Origin: an uncultured Clostridia bacterium
GTDB taxonomy: Bacteria > Bacillota > Clostridia > Christensenellales > DTU072
DNA: 64,000 bases
NCBI GenBank assembly: GCA_934274515.1
Contig: CAKQTC010000002.1
Location: 116,767-180,766 of the forward strand
Direction: 5' to 3'
In this document: in pieces, positions 49,392 to 58,638 of the stretch
Position numbering within the stretch: position 1 is the stretch's first letter
Layout: every line of letters starts with the position of its first letter
Notes under the pieces: generated by a model
Told to the model about the DNA's origin: nothing
Seen by the model: the letters and a program-made list of their open reading frames with translations, nothing else
The model's database searches: none
Position numbers and translations under genes: made by a program

Positions 49392-50576
49392 ATGACTATA
49401 TTGTTAGTCGTCATTTATATAACGTTTATCTCGCTCGGACTTCCGGATTCTCTTTTCGGAGTGGCATGGCCGGCGGCTCATCTCGAATTTAACGTAGCAC
49501 AAAGCATCGGCTCGGTTTATTCGATAATAGTCGGTGTCACGACAGGCGGAATAAGTTTTTTTGCGGGTACTCTTATAAGAAAACTCGGCACGGGCGTAGT
49601 CACCGCGGCGTCTGTACTGCTTACCGCCATCAGTCTTATCGGAATTAGTTTCTCGCCAAACGTATGGGTTATGATGACTTTTGCAATACTCGGCGGGTTC
49701 GGCGCGGGAGCGATAGATACCGGGTTAAACAATTTTGTTTCCCTACGCTATAAAGCCATTCATATGAACTGGTTGCACTGTTTTTGGGGCGTTGGCGTTA
49801 CCGCAAGCCCGCTTATTATGTCCTATTTTTTGAAAAACGCAACGTGGAGAGAAGGGTATAGAACCGTTTCATATATTCAATTCGCTATTACGATTATCGT
49901 CTTTTTATCGTTGTTCCTCTGGAAAAAGTATGATATCAAATGCGAGAGAAGAGAACCGAATATAGAAGAAAAGAAACCCAAACGAAGCATTGTTGCTATA
50001 TTAAAACAAAAAGGCGTTATATTCGGGATACTGTCGCTCGGATTTTATTGCAGTATGGAGTTTCTAGTAGGAACGTGGGGAGCGAGTTATATCGTAAACG
50101 TTCGAGGTCTTACGCCGGACGTGGCGGCAAAATATATTTCGGCATATTTCGGCGGAATAATGACGGGTAGATTTATTTCGGGAATAGTTTCTTTGAAAGT
50201 TAGCGATAAAAACCTTATTCGCGGTGGCGCGATAGCGGCAACGATAGGAATAATTTTGCTTTTTATCCCGAATAAACATACGACTTTAATAGGATTTTTG
50301 CTTATCGGTATCGGGTTCGGACCGATTTTCCCGTCAACTTTACACGCGATTCCCGAACGATTCGGCGACAAAAATTCCGCGGATATTACGGGTTTTCACA
50401 TGGGCGGAGCATACGCGGTCGGTTTCGCCACGCAACTCGCGTTCGGGTTTGTGGCAACGGCAACCACGTTTACTATAATGCCTTTCGTGATGCTCTTCTT
50501 TTGCGCACTGTTAGCGACGTTTGCGGAAATAACGAATAAGAAAACGTCAAAAGCAAAAATCGATTGTTCAGTATAA
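49392..50576 (+). CDS. MFS transporter
   Basis: This 394-residue protein has about 12 membrane segments and the major-facilitator layout, with a central charged loop (about 178-205, KCERREPNIEEKKPKR). NNFVSLRYKAIHMNWLHCFW (about 114-133) and FLLIGIGFGPIFPSTLHAIP (about 300-319) resemble the sugar/FucP-like branch, but the substrate is uncertain. It lies behind the ABC importer operon on the same strand; whether it is cotranscribed is unknown, as neither a terminator nor a promoter is clear in the gap. Confidence 0.88.
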   Translation: MTILLVVIYITFISLGLPDSLFGVAWPAAHLEFNVAQSIGSVYSIIVGVTTGGISFFAGTLIRKLGTGVVTAASVLLTAISLIGISFSPNVWVMMTFAILGGFGAGAIDTGLNNFVSLRYKAIHMNWLHCFWGVGVTASPLIMSYFLKNATWREGYRTVSYIQFAITIIVFLSLFLWKKYDIKCERREPNIEEKKPKRSIVAILKQKGVIFGILSLGFYCSMEFLVGTWGASYIVNVRGLTPDVAAKYISAYFGGIMTGRFISGIVSLKVSDKNLIRGGAIAATIGIILLFIPNKHTTLIGFLLIGIGFGPIFPSTLHAIPERFGDKNSADITGFHMGGAYAVGFATQLAFGFVATATTFTIMPFVMLFFCALLATFAEITNKKTSKAKIDCSV

Positions 50577-50659
50577 CGGTGAAAGTTATACGTTGTATAG
50601 GCGGAGTATTTTATATGGCGTATAGACGAGTTAATTTATAAGTTTTTTTCTATCTTATA

Positions 50660-50688
50660 TTGACATTGCGGAAAACAATAAATATAAT
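50660..50688 (+). promoter_or_regulatory. Consensus promoter of the ABC-2 exporter operon
   Basis: TTGACA, exactly 17 bp, TATAAT: a perfect match to the sigma-A consensus. Such a strong site often has a repressor; none is identifiable. Confidence 0.88.
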
Positions 50689-50734
50689 ATTTTTGATTGT
50701 GCTAGGCACGACGGGATATTATAGAGGAGAACGG

Positions 50735-51646
50735 ATGGAACACATTATCGATATTACAGGGTTGGATAAAAGATTTAACGACGTCCACGCTGTGAACAAT
50801 TTATCATTTCACGTTGAAAAAGGCGAACTTTTTGCATTTTTGGGCGTAAACGGGGCAGGGAAAAGCACGACCATTTCCATTATTTGCGGCAGTCTGAAAA
50901 AAGACGCGGGAACGGTGATTATCGACGGAAAAAACATCGAAACAGATATGGAAAATATAACGAAAGAACTTGGCGTAGTTTTCCAAAATTCGGTGCTGGA
51001 TATGTCGCTTTCGGTGCGAGATAACCTTATTTCGCGCGCCGCGTTGTACGGAATATACGGCAAACAGGCTAAAGACAGGATAAACGAACTTGCCGAACTG
51101 CTCGAATTTACGAGTTTTCTCGGCAGGGCAGTAGGTAAACTATCGGGCGGGCAAAGAAGAAGAATTGACGTGGCGAGAGCGTTGTTGCATAGTCCGAAAA
51201 TTCTTATTTTGGACGAGCCGACGACGGGACTTGATCCGCAAACGCGAAAAATATTGTGGGAAGTAATACAAAACTACCGCAAAAACGATCAAATGACCGT
51301 TTTTTTAACCACGCATTATATGGAAGAAACCGCCGACGCCGATTATGTCGTGATTTTAGACAACGGAAAGATTTCCGCAGAGGGCACGCCGCTCGATTTG
51401 AAAAATAAATATACGGGCGATTTTATTACCGTGTATAACGTTGCCGAAGAAAAAATAAATGAACTCGGTTTAAGGTATGAAACTGTAAACGACGGGTTTA
51501 GAATAGCGGTTAAAAATACAACGGAAGCACGAGATTTGATACTAAAACGTCCCGATCTATTTACCGATTTTGAAATAGTTAAAGGCAAAATGGACGACGT
51601 TTTTCTTTCGGTTACGGGTAAAAAACTAGTCGGAGGCGAAAATTAA
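50735..51646 (+). CDS. ABC-2 type exporter ATPase
   Basis: This 303-residue protein has Walker A GVNGAGKST (about 41-49), the signature LSGGQRRR (about 137-144), Walker B ILILDEPTTGLD (about 156-167) and a C-terminal regulatory domain of about 70 residues, typical of drug/antibiotic or daunorubicin-type exporters. The ATG at 50735 has GAGGAGA just upstream; an earlier TTG in frame is the -35 box itself and is excluded. It ends one base before the permease gene. Confidence 0.93.
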   Translation: MEHIIDITGLDKRFNDVHAVNNLSFHVEKGELFAFLGVNGAGKSTTISIICGSLKKDAGTVIIDGKNIETDMENITKELGVVFQNSVLDMSLSVRDNLISRAALYGIYGKQAKDRINELAELLEFTSFLGRAVGKLSGGQRRRIDVARALLHSPKILILDEPTTGLDPQTRKILWEVIQNYRKNDQMTVFLTTHYMEETADADYVVILDNGKISAEGTPLDLKNKYTGDFITVYNVAEEKINELGLRYETVNDGFRIAVKNTTEARDLILKRPDLFTDFEIVKGKMDDVFLSVTGKKLVGGEN

Positions 51647-51647
51647 A

Positions 51648-52544
51648 ATGAAAACTTTTTGGGCATTGACAAAAAGAAATATCAAGGTGTTTTTTAAGGA
51701 AAAAGGTCTGTTTTTTACGTCATTAATCACTCCGATTATAATGCTTGTCTTGTACGCAACGTTTTTGGCAAACGTATACCGCGACAGTTTTGCAAGCGCT
51801 ATTCCGCAAGGCGTGGAAATCTCGAAAAAACTTATAAACGGTACGGTAGGAGGAGAACTTTTCTCGTCGTTGCTTGCAGTTTGTTGCGTAACCGTCGCGT
51901 TCTGCTCGAATACGCTTATGGCAAACGACAAAGTAACCGGCGCGAGAAAAGATTTGCTGATTACACCCGTGAAAAAAGCAACGCTCGCCGCGTCTTATTT
52001 TATGGGTACGTTGCTGACGACCCTTATCGTAACTTACGTCGCTACGGTAGCGTGTTTTGTTTATATTGCGATTAACGGTTGGTTTTTGTCGTTCGGGGAC
52101 GTCGTGCTTATCATTCTTGACGTGTTAATTTTGACGACTTTCGGAACTGCGTTTTCATCGATTATAAACAACTTTTTGTCCACGCAAGGACAAATAGCGG
52201 CAGTCGGAACGGTCATAAGCGCAGGCTACGGCTTTATTTGCGGCGCTTATATGCCTATATCGCAGTTCGGTTCGGGATTACAAAAAGCCCTTTCGCTCTT
52301 GCCGGGAACGTACGGAACTTCGCTTATAAGAAACCACGCGCTTAACGGTATTTTTGAAGAAATGTCGAAGCAAGGATTCCCGAACGAGGTCATTGAAAAA
52401 ATCAAAGACAGCGTCGATTGCAATATCTACTTCTTCGGCAATAAAGTCGAAATTTGGGTTATGTACCTTATTATGATAGGTGCGATTGCCGTCCTCGCAG
52501 GTGCGTTTATTCTCATCAACGCCCTGCAAAAGAAAAGGGGATAA
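51648..52544 (+). CDS. ABC-2 type exporter permease
   Basis: This 298-residue protein has the ABC-2 membrane layout: one N-terminal segment (about 22-42), a loop, four central segments and one C-terminal segment (about 270-292). A re-entrant-like GAYMPISQFGSGLQKALSLLPG (in part) is characteristic of the family. It forms the exporter with the preceding ATPase; the substrate is unknown. It sits three bases upstream of the hydrolase gene. Confidence 0.9.
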   Translation: MKTFWALTKRNIKVFFKEKGLFFTSLITPIIMLVLYATFLANVYRDSFASAIPQGVEISKKLINGTVGGELFSSLLAVCCVTVAFCSNTLMANDKVTGARKDLLITPVKKATLAASYFMGTLLTTLIVTYVATVACFVYIAINGWFLSFGDVVLIILDVLILTTFGTAFSSIINNFLSTQGQIAAVGTVISAGYGFICGAYMPISQFGSGLQKALSLLPGTYGTSLIRNHALNGIFEEMSKQGFPNEVIEKIKDSVDCNIYFFGNKVEIWVMYLIMIGAIAVLAGAFILINALQKKRG

Positions 52545-52547
52545 AAT

Positions 52548-53228
52548 ATGAATTTTTCTCCGTTCTACATCGAAAAAGGAAACGGTCAACCTATCGTATT
52601 TTTGCACGGGAACGGCGAAAACCACGAATATTTCGTTAATCAAATAAACTACTTTTCAAATAATTATAAGGTAATCGCTATCGATACGCGAGGTCACGGC
52701 AAAAGCCGACGCGGTGACGGCGATTTTTCAATTAAACGTTTTTCAACCGATTTGTATAACTTTTTAAGGGATAAAGGGATACCAAAAGCCCATATCATAG
52801 GTTTTTCCGACGGCGGAAATATTGCGCTTACGTTTGCGATCGAACACCCCGATATGGTGAATAAACTCGTGATTAACGGTGCAAATTTAACACCGTCGGG
52901 AGTAAAGCGAATTACGCAATTACCGATAGAAATAGGGTATAGAATCGCTCGTAAATTTGCGCGGAAAAGTGAAAAAGCAAATCGCACCGCCGAACTTTTG
53001 GGGCTAATGGTAAACGAGCCGAATATAAGCGTGCGCGAACTTAAACAAATTACCGCTCCGACGCTCGTAATAGCAGGTACGCGCGATATGATAAAACCCG
53101 AACATACGAGATTGATTGCCGCGTCGATACCGAGTGCAAAACTGATTTTTATAAAAGGCGACCATTTTATCGCAAATAAAAAAAGCAAAGAATTCAATAA
53201 AACGGTCGAAGACTTTTTAACGGATTGA
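52548..53228 (+). CDS. Alpha/beta hydrolase
   Basis: This 226-residue protein has the alpha/beta-hydrolase core: the oxyanion motif FLHGNGEN (about 19-26), DTRGHGKS (about 46-53), the nucleophile elbow GFSDGG (Ser about 84), Asp in AGTRDMI and His in GDHFI. The substrate is unknown. As third gene of the exporter operon it may act on the exported compound or confer resistance; this is inference. A terminator follows at 53273. Confidence 0.9.
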   Translation: MNFSPFYIEKGNGQPIVFLHGNGENHEYFVNQINYFSNNYKVIAIDTRGHGKSRRGDGDFSIKRFSTDLYNFLRDKGIPKAHIIGFSDGGNIALTFAIEHPDMVNKLVINGANLTPSGVKRITQLPIEIGYRIARKFARKSEKANRTAELLGLMVNEPNISVRELKQITAPTLVIAGTRDMIKPEHTRLIAASIPSAKLIFIKGDHFIANKKSKEFNKTVEDFLTD

Positions 53229-53272
53229 TTTCTACGCGGTATATTCCGAATAACGATATAAAATCGATAGAA

Positions 53273-53306
53273 AAAAAGAACCCTACGTTTTCGTAGAGTT
53301 CTTTTT
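53273..53306. terminator. Bidirectional terminator between the exporter operon and lysC
   Basis: AAAAAGAAC and CTACG pair with CGTAG and GTTCTTTTT around a TTTT loop, with one mismatch. A- and T-runs on the two flanks suit both convergent transcripts. Confidence 0.8.
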
Positions 53307-53329
53307 ATACGTCGTTTAACTGTTATACG

Positions 53330-54643
53330 TTAAAAAAACGCGTGATATATCGAAGAGATTGCGCGGTTCATATCGTCGGAGTTTACGCCGACTATTATGT
53401 TGATTTCACTGCTGCCTTGGTCTATCATTTTTACGTTGATATTAGCGTTTGCAAGGGCGGAGAACACTTTTGCCGCCGTACCCAGTTGATTGTTCATTCC
53501 GTGCCCGACGATTGCGATAAGGGATATATTGCGATAGACGTAGATTAAGTCGGGGTTGACTTTTCCGCGTATGCGCTCGATTATTTCGTCTAGGTTACCG
53601 TCGATTTCGTGGTCGGCGACAATCAAACTCATTGTATCTATCCCCGTCGGCATATGCTCCATATTTACGCCGTAATATTCTAGCACGGACAAAACTTTAC
53701 GACAAAATCCTATTTCGTTGTTCATCATTGCTTTTTTGATAAATATAGTAGTGAAGCCTTTTCTGCCTGCAATACCCGTAATCAGTCTGTGGCTTGCGGT
53801 TGCCGACGCGTTTTTGATTATCATCGTGCCGGGAGCAGACGGGTTAAACGTATTTTTTATGTTAATAGGAATACGCGTTTCTTGCAATGGGAACGTGGAT
53901 TCGGGATGAAGGACGCCCGCGCCCATATAGGACAATTCGCGGAGTTCGTCATAACTAAGACATTCGATAAGTTTCGGGTCGTGAACGATTCTCGGGTCGG
54001 TAGTCATAAAACCATCCACGTCCGTCCAGTTTTCGTAGACGTCGGCTTCGACCGCGCGAGCGATAATTGCGCCGGTAAAATCGCTGCCGCCGCGAGTAAA
54101 CGTTTTAATCGTTCCGTCGGGCATCGAGCCGTAAAATCCGGGGATAACCGCGCCGTTATAGAATGATAGCCTTTTGGCGACCATATCGTTTGTGTATTCG
54201 GAATCGAACGTCCCTTTTGCGGTGAACTTGATAATTTCCGCCGAATCGACGAAATCCATATCCAAAACTTTCGACATAATCACCGCGCTAAGGTATTCGC
54301 CGCGGCTAGCCGCATAATCTGGGGAAACGCTGTTTTCAATGCCTTTTTCAACTTCGTCGAGATAGGGGACTATGTCGAAATTAAGTCCTAGATTTTTCAC
54401 GATACCGCAAAATCTTTCGCGGATTTTATCGAAATAACCCGAGCATTTGCCGGATATTTTCTTTTCTTCGTAGCACGCGTAAAGTAAGTCGGTTACTTTT
54501 TCGTCGCCGGGGAATCTTTTGCCGGGCGCGCTGACGATAACGAATCTTCGCGATTTATCGCCGAGAACAATGTTCTTGACTTGAAGAATGGACTCTTTCG
54601 TCGCCATACTCGTTCCGCCGAACTTACAAACTCTTAGTTCCAT
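53330..54643 (-). CDS. lysC: Aspartate kinase
   Basis: This 437-residue enzyme phosphorylates aspartate, the first step toward lysine, threonine, methionine and diaminopimelate. It has the amino-acid kinase motif KFGGTSMA (about 7-14) and FTRGGSDFTGAIIA (about 187-200). Two ACT domains follow at the C-terminus (about 300-437), ending in a MIDQGSSEINIIVGV segment, so feedback control by an amino acid is expected. It is the last gene of the holA-cdaA-DUF1015-lysC cluster, one base from the DUF1015 gene. No lysine riboswitch is present, as expected for an internal gene. Confidence 0.95.
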   Translation of the reverse strand: MELRVCKFGGTSMATKESILQVKNIVLGDKSRRFVIVSAPGKRFPGDEKVTDLLYACYEEKKISGKCSGYFDKIRERFCGIVKNLGLNFDIVPYLDEVEKGIENSVSPDYAASRGEYLSAVIMSKVLDMDFVDSAEIIKFTAKGTFDSEYTNDMVAKRLSFYNGAVIPGFYGSMPDGTIKTFTRGGSDFTGAIIARAVEADVYENWTDVDGFMTTDPRIVHDPKLIECLSYDELRELSYMGAGVLHPESTFPLQETRIPINIKNTFNPSAPGTMIIKNASATASHRLITGIAGRKGFTTIFIKKAMMNNEIGFCRKVLSVLEYYGVNMEHMPTGIDTMSLIVADHEIDGNLDEIIERIRGKVNPDLIYVYRNISLIAIVGHGMNNQLGTAAKVFSALANANINVKMIDQGSSEINIIVGVNSDDMNRAISSIYHAFF

Positions 54644-54644
54644 A

Positions 54645-55859
54645 TTACTTTATCCTTTTTGATTCGATATAATATTTTTTTGTTTTTTCTTCCCCTATCG
54701 AAAACGCTTTTTTCGGAAGTTTTCCGTGATTAACAACGTAGTTAAACAACGCTTTTTTGGGGAACGACGGCATCAAAATGCCTATTCCGCCGTTTTTCGC
54801 GCCGTCTCGTACCTGTTTTTCTTCGTGTACGTATTCAATCGTAATTCCTTTTTCTTCTTTCGTCTTTTCAAGATATGCTTGAAGAGCGATAATTGTTTTA
54901 TCCGATTCGCCGAAAGACGGAATAAAAGTTTCGTCGTTTCGAGTTATTATCGTAAGCATTTTGTCACCCGACAGCACGTTTCTCAATCCGTCGATGAACT
55001 CGTCTTCGTCAATGCCGTACACAACCCTGTGTATAGGTAAAAAATCAAGCGCGTCATCGTAAACGTTGAGCAGTTCGATAAGAGCAAACCTTGCCGGATG
55101 CGACAGTCTTTCTTCTTCGGTAAGCGTGAGTTTAATTTTTTCCCAACACTCTTTCGCTGTCGCCATGCTGTGGTTTCCGTCGCCTACGGCAAAAAGTATT
55201 TGCGCGTTCTTTCCGTATTTTTTTTCTTGCAAAGTATGAGATAACAACTTATCGAACGCGGTCAAAGGAACTTCGTCGTAAGGCACGGCAAAGCCGCGAA
55301 TATGTCCGCCGTTCATGTTAAGGTCGAAATCATAGAGTTTTTCAAGGGAAGAAACTTTTTTATAAAGCGGTTCTATTATGCTTTTTTCTTCGTCGTCCGC
55401 AAGCAAGAGTATGTGCGGTAGTTCGAGCGGCGCGTTTTCTCTTATGTGTATTCTTACGGGTAAACGCTCGCGTATTGTTTGTTCCGTCGGACGTATAAGC
55501 GCGTTTTCATCGTTGAAATCATACGCGTCAAGGTCTACGGGGAATACAAGCCCTATGCGTTTTCTTCCGTCCGAAAGAGTGCGTTCGGTCAGTACGTAAC
55601 AGTTTTTTTCTTCAAAAATTCCGTTGTCGAGATATTCGCGCATCGTCGAGTTTATCGCCCCGATACGGCTTTCCGCGTCACCCGAAAGATAGATTTCGGG
55701 GAAAATAAGCCGTAGCGTACTGGGGGAAGAGCCGACGTAAGAATCGAGGGTTTGCCAATACGAAAAGTCCGTGGTGTATTGATCGCAGGCGATTACCGCC
55801 CATTTACGCATGTCCGCGTTTTTAGGTAGTAGTATCGGGTGTCGTGACGCTATATTCAT
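54645..55859 (-). CDS. DUF1015 family protein
   Basis: This 404-residue protein has the family features MRKWAVIACDQYTTD (about 17-31), and FAVGDGNHSMATAKECW (about 222-238), in which GDGNHS is the hallmark. DUF1015 proteins are of unknown function; their set of conserved His, Asp and Asn residues suggests an enzyme, sometimes proposed to be a nuclease or SerB-like, but nothing is established. GGCGGAT precedes the ATG. The gene is between cdaA and lysC, so a link to cell-wall precursor or serine/aspartate metabolism is possible but unproven. Confidence 0.88.
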   Translation of the reverse strand: MNIASRHPILLPKNADMRKWAVIACDQYTTDFSYWQTLDSYVGSSPSTLRLIFPEIYLSGDAESRIGAINSTMREYLDNGIFEEKNCYVLTERTLSDGRKRIGLVFPVDLDAYDFNDENALIRPTEQTIRERLPVRIHIRENAPLELPHILLLADDEEKSIIEPLYKKVSSLEKLYDFDLNMNGGHIRGFAVPYDEVPLTAFDKLLSHTLQEKKYGKNAQILFAVGDGNHSMATAKECWEKIKLTLTEEERLSHPARFALIELLNVYDDALDFLPIHRVVYGIDEDEFIDGLRNVLSGDKMLTIITRNDETFIPSFGESDKTIIALQAYLEKTKEEKGITIEYVHEEKQVRDGAKNGGIGILMPSFPKKALFNYVVNHGKLPKKAFSIGEEKTKKYYIESKRIK

Positions 55860-55879
55860 TATTTTTATCCGCCTTAAAA

Positions 55880-56686
55880 TTAATTAAAAAACTTTTTTGA
55901 TTTTTTTACTCTGTGGTCGTCCGCGTTGTTGAGATACGGGTCGTATAACAGGTCGAAAAGCCTTTCGGGAGTAAGGTATCTTCTAAGCACGCCGTTTGCC
56001 GCAGTCGAAATGATACCGTTTTCTTCGCTGATAATAATGCTTATGATGTCGCTCCCTTCCGCTTCGGTTACGCCTATCCCGGCACGGTGACGCGTCCCTA
56101 GGTCTTTCGCGATGGATTCGTTTTTAGATAAAGGAAGGAACGAGCCTGCGGTAAGAATTTTGTTTCCTTTGATGATAACCGCGCCGTCGTGCATAGGACA
56201 ACGGGTGTTGAATATGCTTTCGAGCAAAGGCGCGCTTATGATTGCGTCGAGTTTAATGCCTGAATCGAGAATGTACTGGTCGATTTTATTTTTTACGATT
56301 ACGATTAATGCGCCCGTACGCGACTTGGCCATTGTTTGACAAGCAGTGACGATTTGACTTACGCTTTCGCGCATTTCTTCGTCGGTAACGGAAACTTCTA
56401 CGTTTTTCTTGTGAAAACGCGACAATTTAAGGAAAAAGTTACGAAAATCGCTTTGATAAACGACGATTGCCGAAATGTCGCTCACGATACAAACGAGCAG
56501 CATAATCGTTACGCCGAACGAGAACGTCGCATCAACGTACCAAGTAAGCAGTTGCATCAAGGCGAGCATGATTATTTCCAAACCGCCCAAAGCCATCAAA
56601 AGCGGAGATTTTTTATGCGCGAAAAATACCAAAACAAGCACAAGCGCAATTCCGCATAGAATTAAAGAAACAATTTTTCCTACCAT
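55880..56686 (-). CDS. cdaA: Diadenylate cyclase CdaA
   Basis: This 268-residue protein has three N-terminal membrane segments (about 4-22, 28-50, 56-78) and a DisA_N catalytic domain with the motifs CPMHDGAVII (DGA 167-169) and LGTRHRAGIG (RHR 199-201). CdaA makes cyclic di-AMP, which controls potassium and osmolyte transport and cell-wall homeostasis. In most Firmicutes cdaA is followed by the regulator cdaR (ybbR) and glmM; here both are missing and DUF1015 follows instead. AGGAGATGAG precedes the start. Confidence 0.95.
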   Translation of the reverse strand: MVGKIVSLILCGIALVLVLVFFAHKKSPLLMALGGLEIIMLALMQLLTWYVDATFSFGVTIMLLVCIVSDISAIVVYQSDFRNFFLKLSRFHKKNVEVSVTDEEMRESVSQIVTACQTMAKSRTGALIVIVKNKIDQYILDSGIKLDAIISAPLLESIFNTRCPMHDGAVIIKGNKILTAGSFLPLSKNESIAKDLGTRHRAGIGVTEAEGSDIISIIISEENGIISTAANGVLRRYLTPERLFDLLYDPYLNNADDHRVKKSKKFFN

Positions 56687-56697
56687 TTTCTCATCTC

Positions 56698-57549
56698 CTA
56701 AAAGCCGAAGTCGTCATAAATTTTGTCGCTTCCGCCTTTGTCGTTATCGTTGTTTATAGTGAACTCGATGTCGGGTTCTTTTTTAATTTTGCGATAATAA
56801 AAGTAATATCCGACAGCCGCCGCGACGTACGACGCCGCTTGGAGCGAATACGCGATAATTTCCGCAACGGTCGTAGGTTTCGTGTTTTTTATAAGAAGGA
56901 AATTCGAGAACAAACTCCATACGAACAAAAGCACGTTGATGCCGATAAAAATCATAGCGAAACGAGAAAACAAAGCCGTTTGGTTGCGTTTCGGAACGTA
57001 ACGAGTACGGAAATCATCAAAGAAAACCAAAGCCATAATCGCGGCTACCGCAAAAGGCAAAACCGAACTTTGTATGGTATAATACGGGTTTGTCGCGTTA
57101 AGAATGTTAATTTTGTCGCCGAAAAGTACGATATGCGGATTAATTACGCCGTTTTCACGTTGCGTAAAGAAATAACCGACGGAAAGCACGCCGATAATTA
57201 AATTAACGATTATCATAAAATAACGCAGACGAAATTTGAAATCTTGACGATTGATTTGACAACGGTACCGCCCGGCGGCAAGATTATAGGTAATCGCAAT
57301 CAATATTTCGAAAATCGCAAGATAAATCGCGGCTTCGAAAACTGACGCCAATATACCTACGGTAATAGTGTTTACGGTTAAACCCATTTCTTTGTAGATT
57401 TCCGCAAAACTATGTGCGTAGTATTCCGCGGACAGTAAGAATTCATACGCGTTCGCAAAAAAGAAAGAAACGAGTAAAAAAATCACCCATAACACCGCAG
57501 GTACGGCGCGAAGTTTGGAAATAACTGTGTCCGAATAAAGTTTTTTCAT
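56698..57549 (-). CDS. Multi-pass membrane protein of unknown function
   Basis: This 283-residue protein has about six hydrophobic segments (roughly 17-33, 60-88, 108-130, 155-178, 190-215, 228-250) and a short acidic Asn/Asp-rich C-terminal tail. I do not recognise a family. It overlaps holA by 4 bp (ATGA) and is 11 bp upstream of cdaA, so it is likely co-expressed with the c-di-AMP synthase; a role as its membrane partner in place of CdaR is a guess. Confidence 0.75.
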   Translation of the reverse strand: MKKLYSDTVISKLRAVPAVLWVIFLLVSFFFANAYEFLLSAEYYAHSFAEIYKEMGLTVNTITVGILASVFEAAIYLAIFEILIAITYNLAAGRYRCQINRQDFKFRLRYFMIIVNLIIGVLSVGYFFTQRENGVINPHIVLFGDKINILNATNPYYTIQSSVLPFAVAAIMALVFFDDFRTRYVPKRNQTALFSRFAMIFIGINVLLFVWSLFSNFLLIKNTKPTTVAEIIAYSLQAASYVAAAVGYYFYYRKIKKEPDIEFTINNDNDKGGSDKIYDDFGF

Positions 57550-58493
57550 GCTTGCTCCTTTTCCAAGAGTTTACTTACGGCGACGTTTAACGCGGTTTCG
57601 TCGGTAATTTCGCCGCTTTTGAATTTGTATTCACATTCGAGCAGAAGCCCGAGATTGTCTTTAAGAATTTTAGATTTAAGTTTTTTTCCGCCGCGTGTTT
57701 TTTCGATTGCGAAAGGTTTAACTTTCATAAGCGAAGCGAGTTCCGCGTCGGGAAGCGGACTAAGCGCGCAAAACAGCATACGTTGAAATTGATTAGTCAG
57801 CGTGGAAAGTATAGTAGACGGCGCGACGCCGTAAACACGCATTTTTTCAAGTTGCTTCATCGCAAGGACGGTATTTCCCGACGCAACCGCGTTCGCAAAA
57901 GCGAAAACTTGTAGTTCGTTGTCTTCGCTCACGAGATTTTCCACGTCCGACAAAGTAACTTTTCGTTCTCCGCAATAAGCGAGAAGTTTTTCTTTTTCAT
58001 TGTTGATTTTCGCAAGACTGTTGTCCGTGTAATCGGCAAGAAGCGCGACCGCAGGTTTGTCGATGCCGAAAGGAAAAAGTTTTTCCGCATAGGCAATGCA
58101 ACCGTACTTGTTAGGCTTTTGGCAGTTGATGACGGTGAGAAGTTTTTTCTCTGCGGCAGTAAGAAACGAACCCGTGCGAAAAACCGCATAGTCGGGCGCG
58201 ACGCCGCGTTGTAACAATGCAAGTAATGATTTATGGTCGTCGTCGGTTAGTTTTACGTTATCGGGAGCGTCGATGATAACCACGTTCGGTGATCCGTCGA
58301 AACTGTAAACGCCCAAGCAACTCGACAATTCGTCCACGCTTTGAAACTTGTCGATGACGTGAAGAGAAAGAGAGTTTTCCGGTAAAAGACCGCGGAAAAA
58401 ATTCACGGCGGTTTGCACAAGGTAACCGTCGTCGCCCGAAAGCAGATACGCTCCGCCGTCCATCGATTTTTCGTTAAGGTTAAACGCGTCCAT
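57546..58493 (-). CDS. holA: DNA polymerase III delta subunit
   Basis: This 315-residue protein matches HolA, the clamp-loader subunit that opens the sliding clamp. YLLSGDDGYLVQTAVNFF (about 16-33) is the family-typical start of the AAA+-like fold, and the C-terminal collar domain has EKMRVYGVAPSTILSTLTNQF. Sequence conservation is low, as is normal for HolA. The ATG at 58493 follows a perfect-consensus promoter by 18 bp and has no Shine-Dalgarno. The frame continues upstream into the promoter, so that part is excluded. It is first in a five-gene operon ending with lysC. Confidence 0.85.
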   Translation of the reverse strand: MDAFNLNEKSMDGGAYLLSGDDGYLVQTAVNFFRGLLPENSLSLHVIDKFQSVDELSSCLGVYSFDGSPNVVIIDAPDNVKLTDDDHKSLLALLQRGVAPDYAVFRTGSFLTAAEKKLLTVINCQKPNKYGCIAYAEKLFPFGIDKPAVALLADYTDNSLAKINNEKEKLLAYCGERKVTLSDVENLVSEDNELQVFAFANAVASGNTVLAMKQLEKMRVYGVAPSTILSTLTNQFQRMLFCALSPLPDAELASLMKVKPFAIEKTRGGKKLKSKILKDNLGLLLECEYKFKSGEITDETALNVAVSKLLEKEQA

Positions 58494-58511
58494 AATATCT
58501 ATATAAATATT

Positions 58512-58540
58512 ATTATACTTATACCGATAAAGTATGTCAA
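58512..58540 (-). promoter_or_regulatory. Consensus promoter of the holA-lysC operon
   Basis: On the minus strand, TTGACA, 17 bp, TATAAT: both boxes perfect. The predicted leader is about 12 nt and has no ribosome-binding site. Confidence 0.85.
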
Positions 58541-58638
58541 TTTTTAACGACAACAAATTCTGTTTTTCGCGCGAAAGGTCGCGTTCGGGCGGACATAACG
58601 GGTTGAAAACGCGTCGATGGCAAAACGAACGCGCTAGG

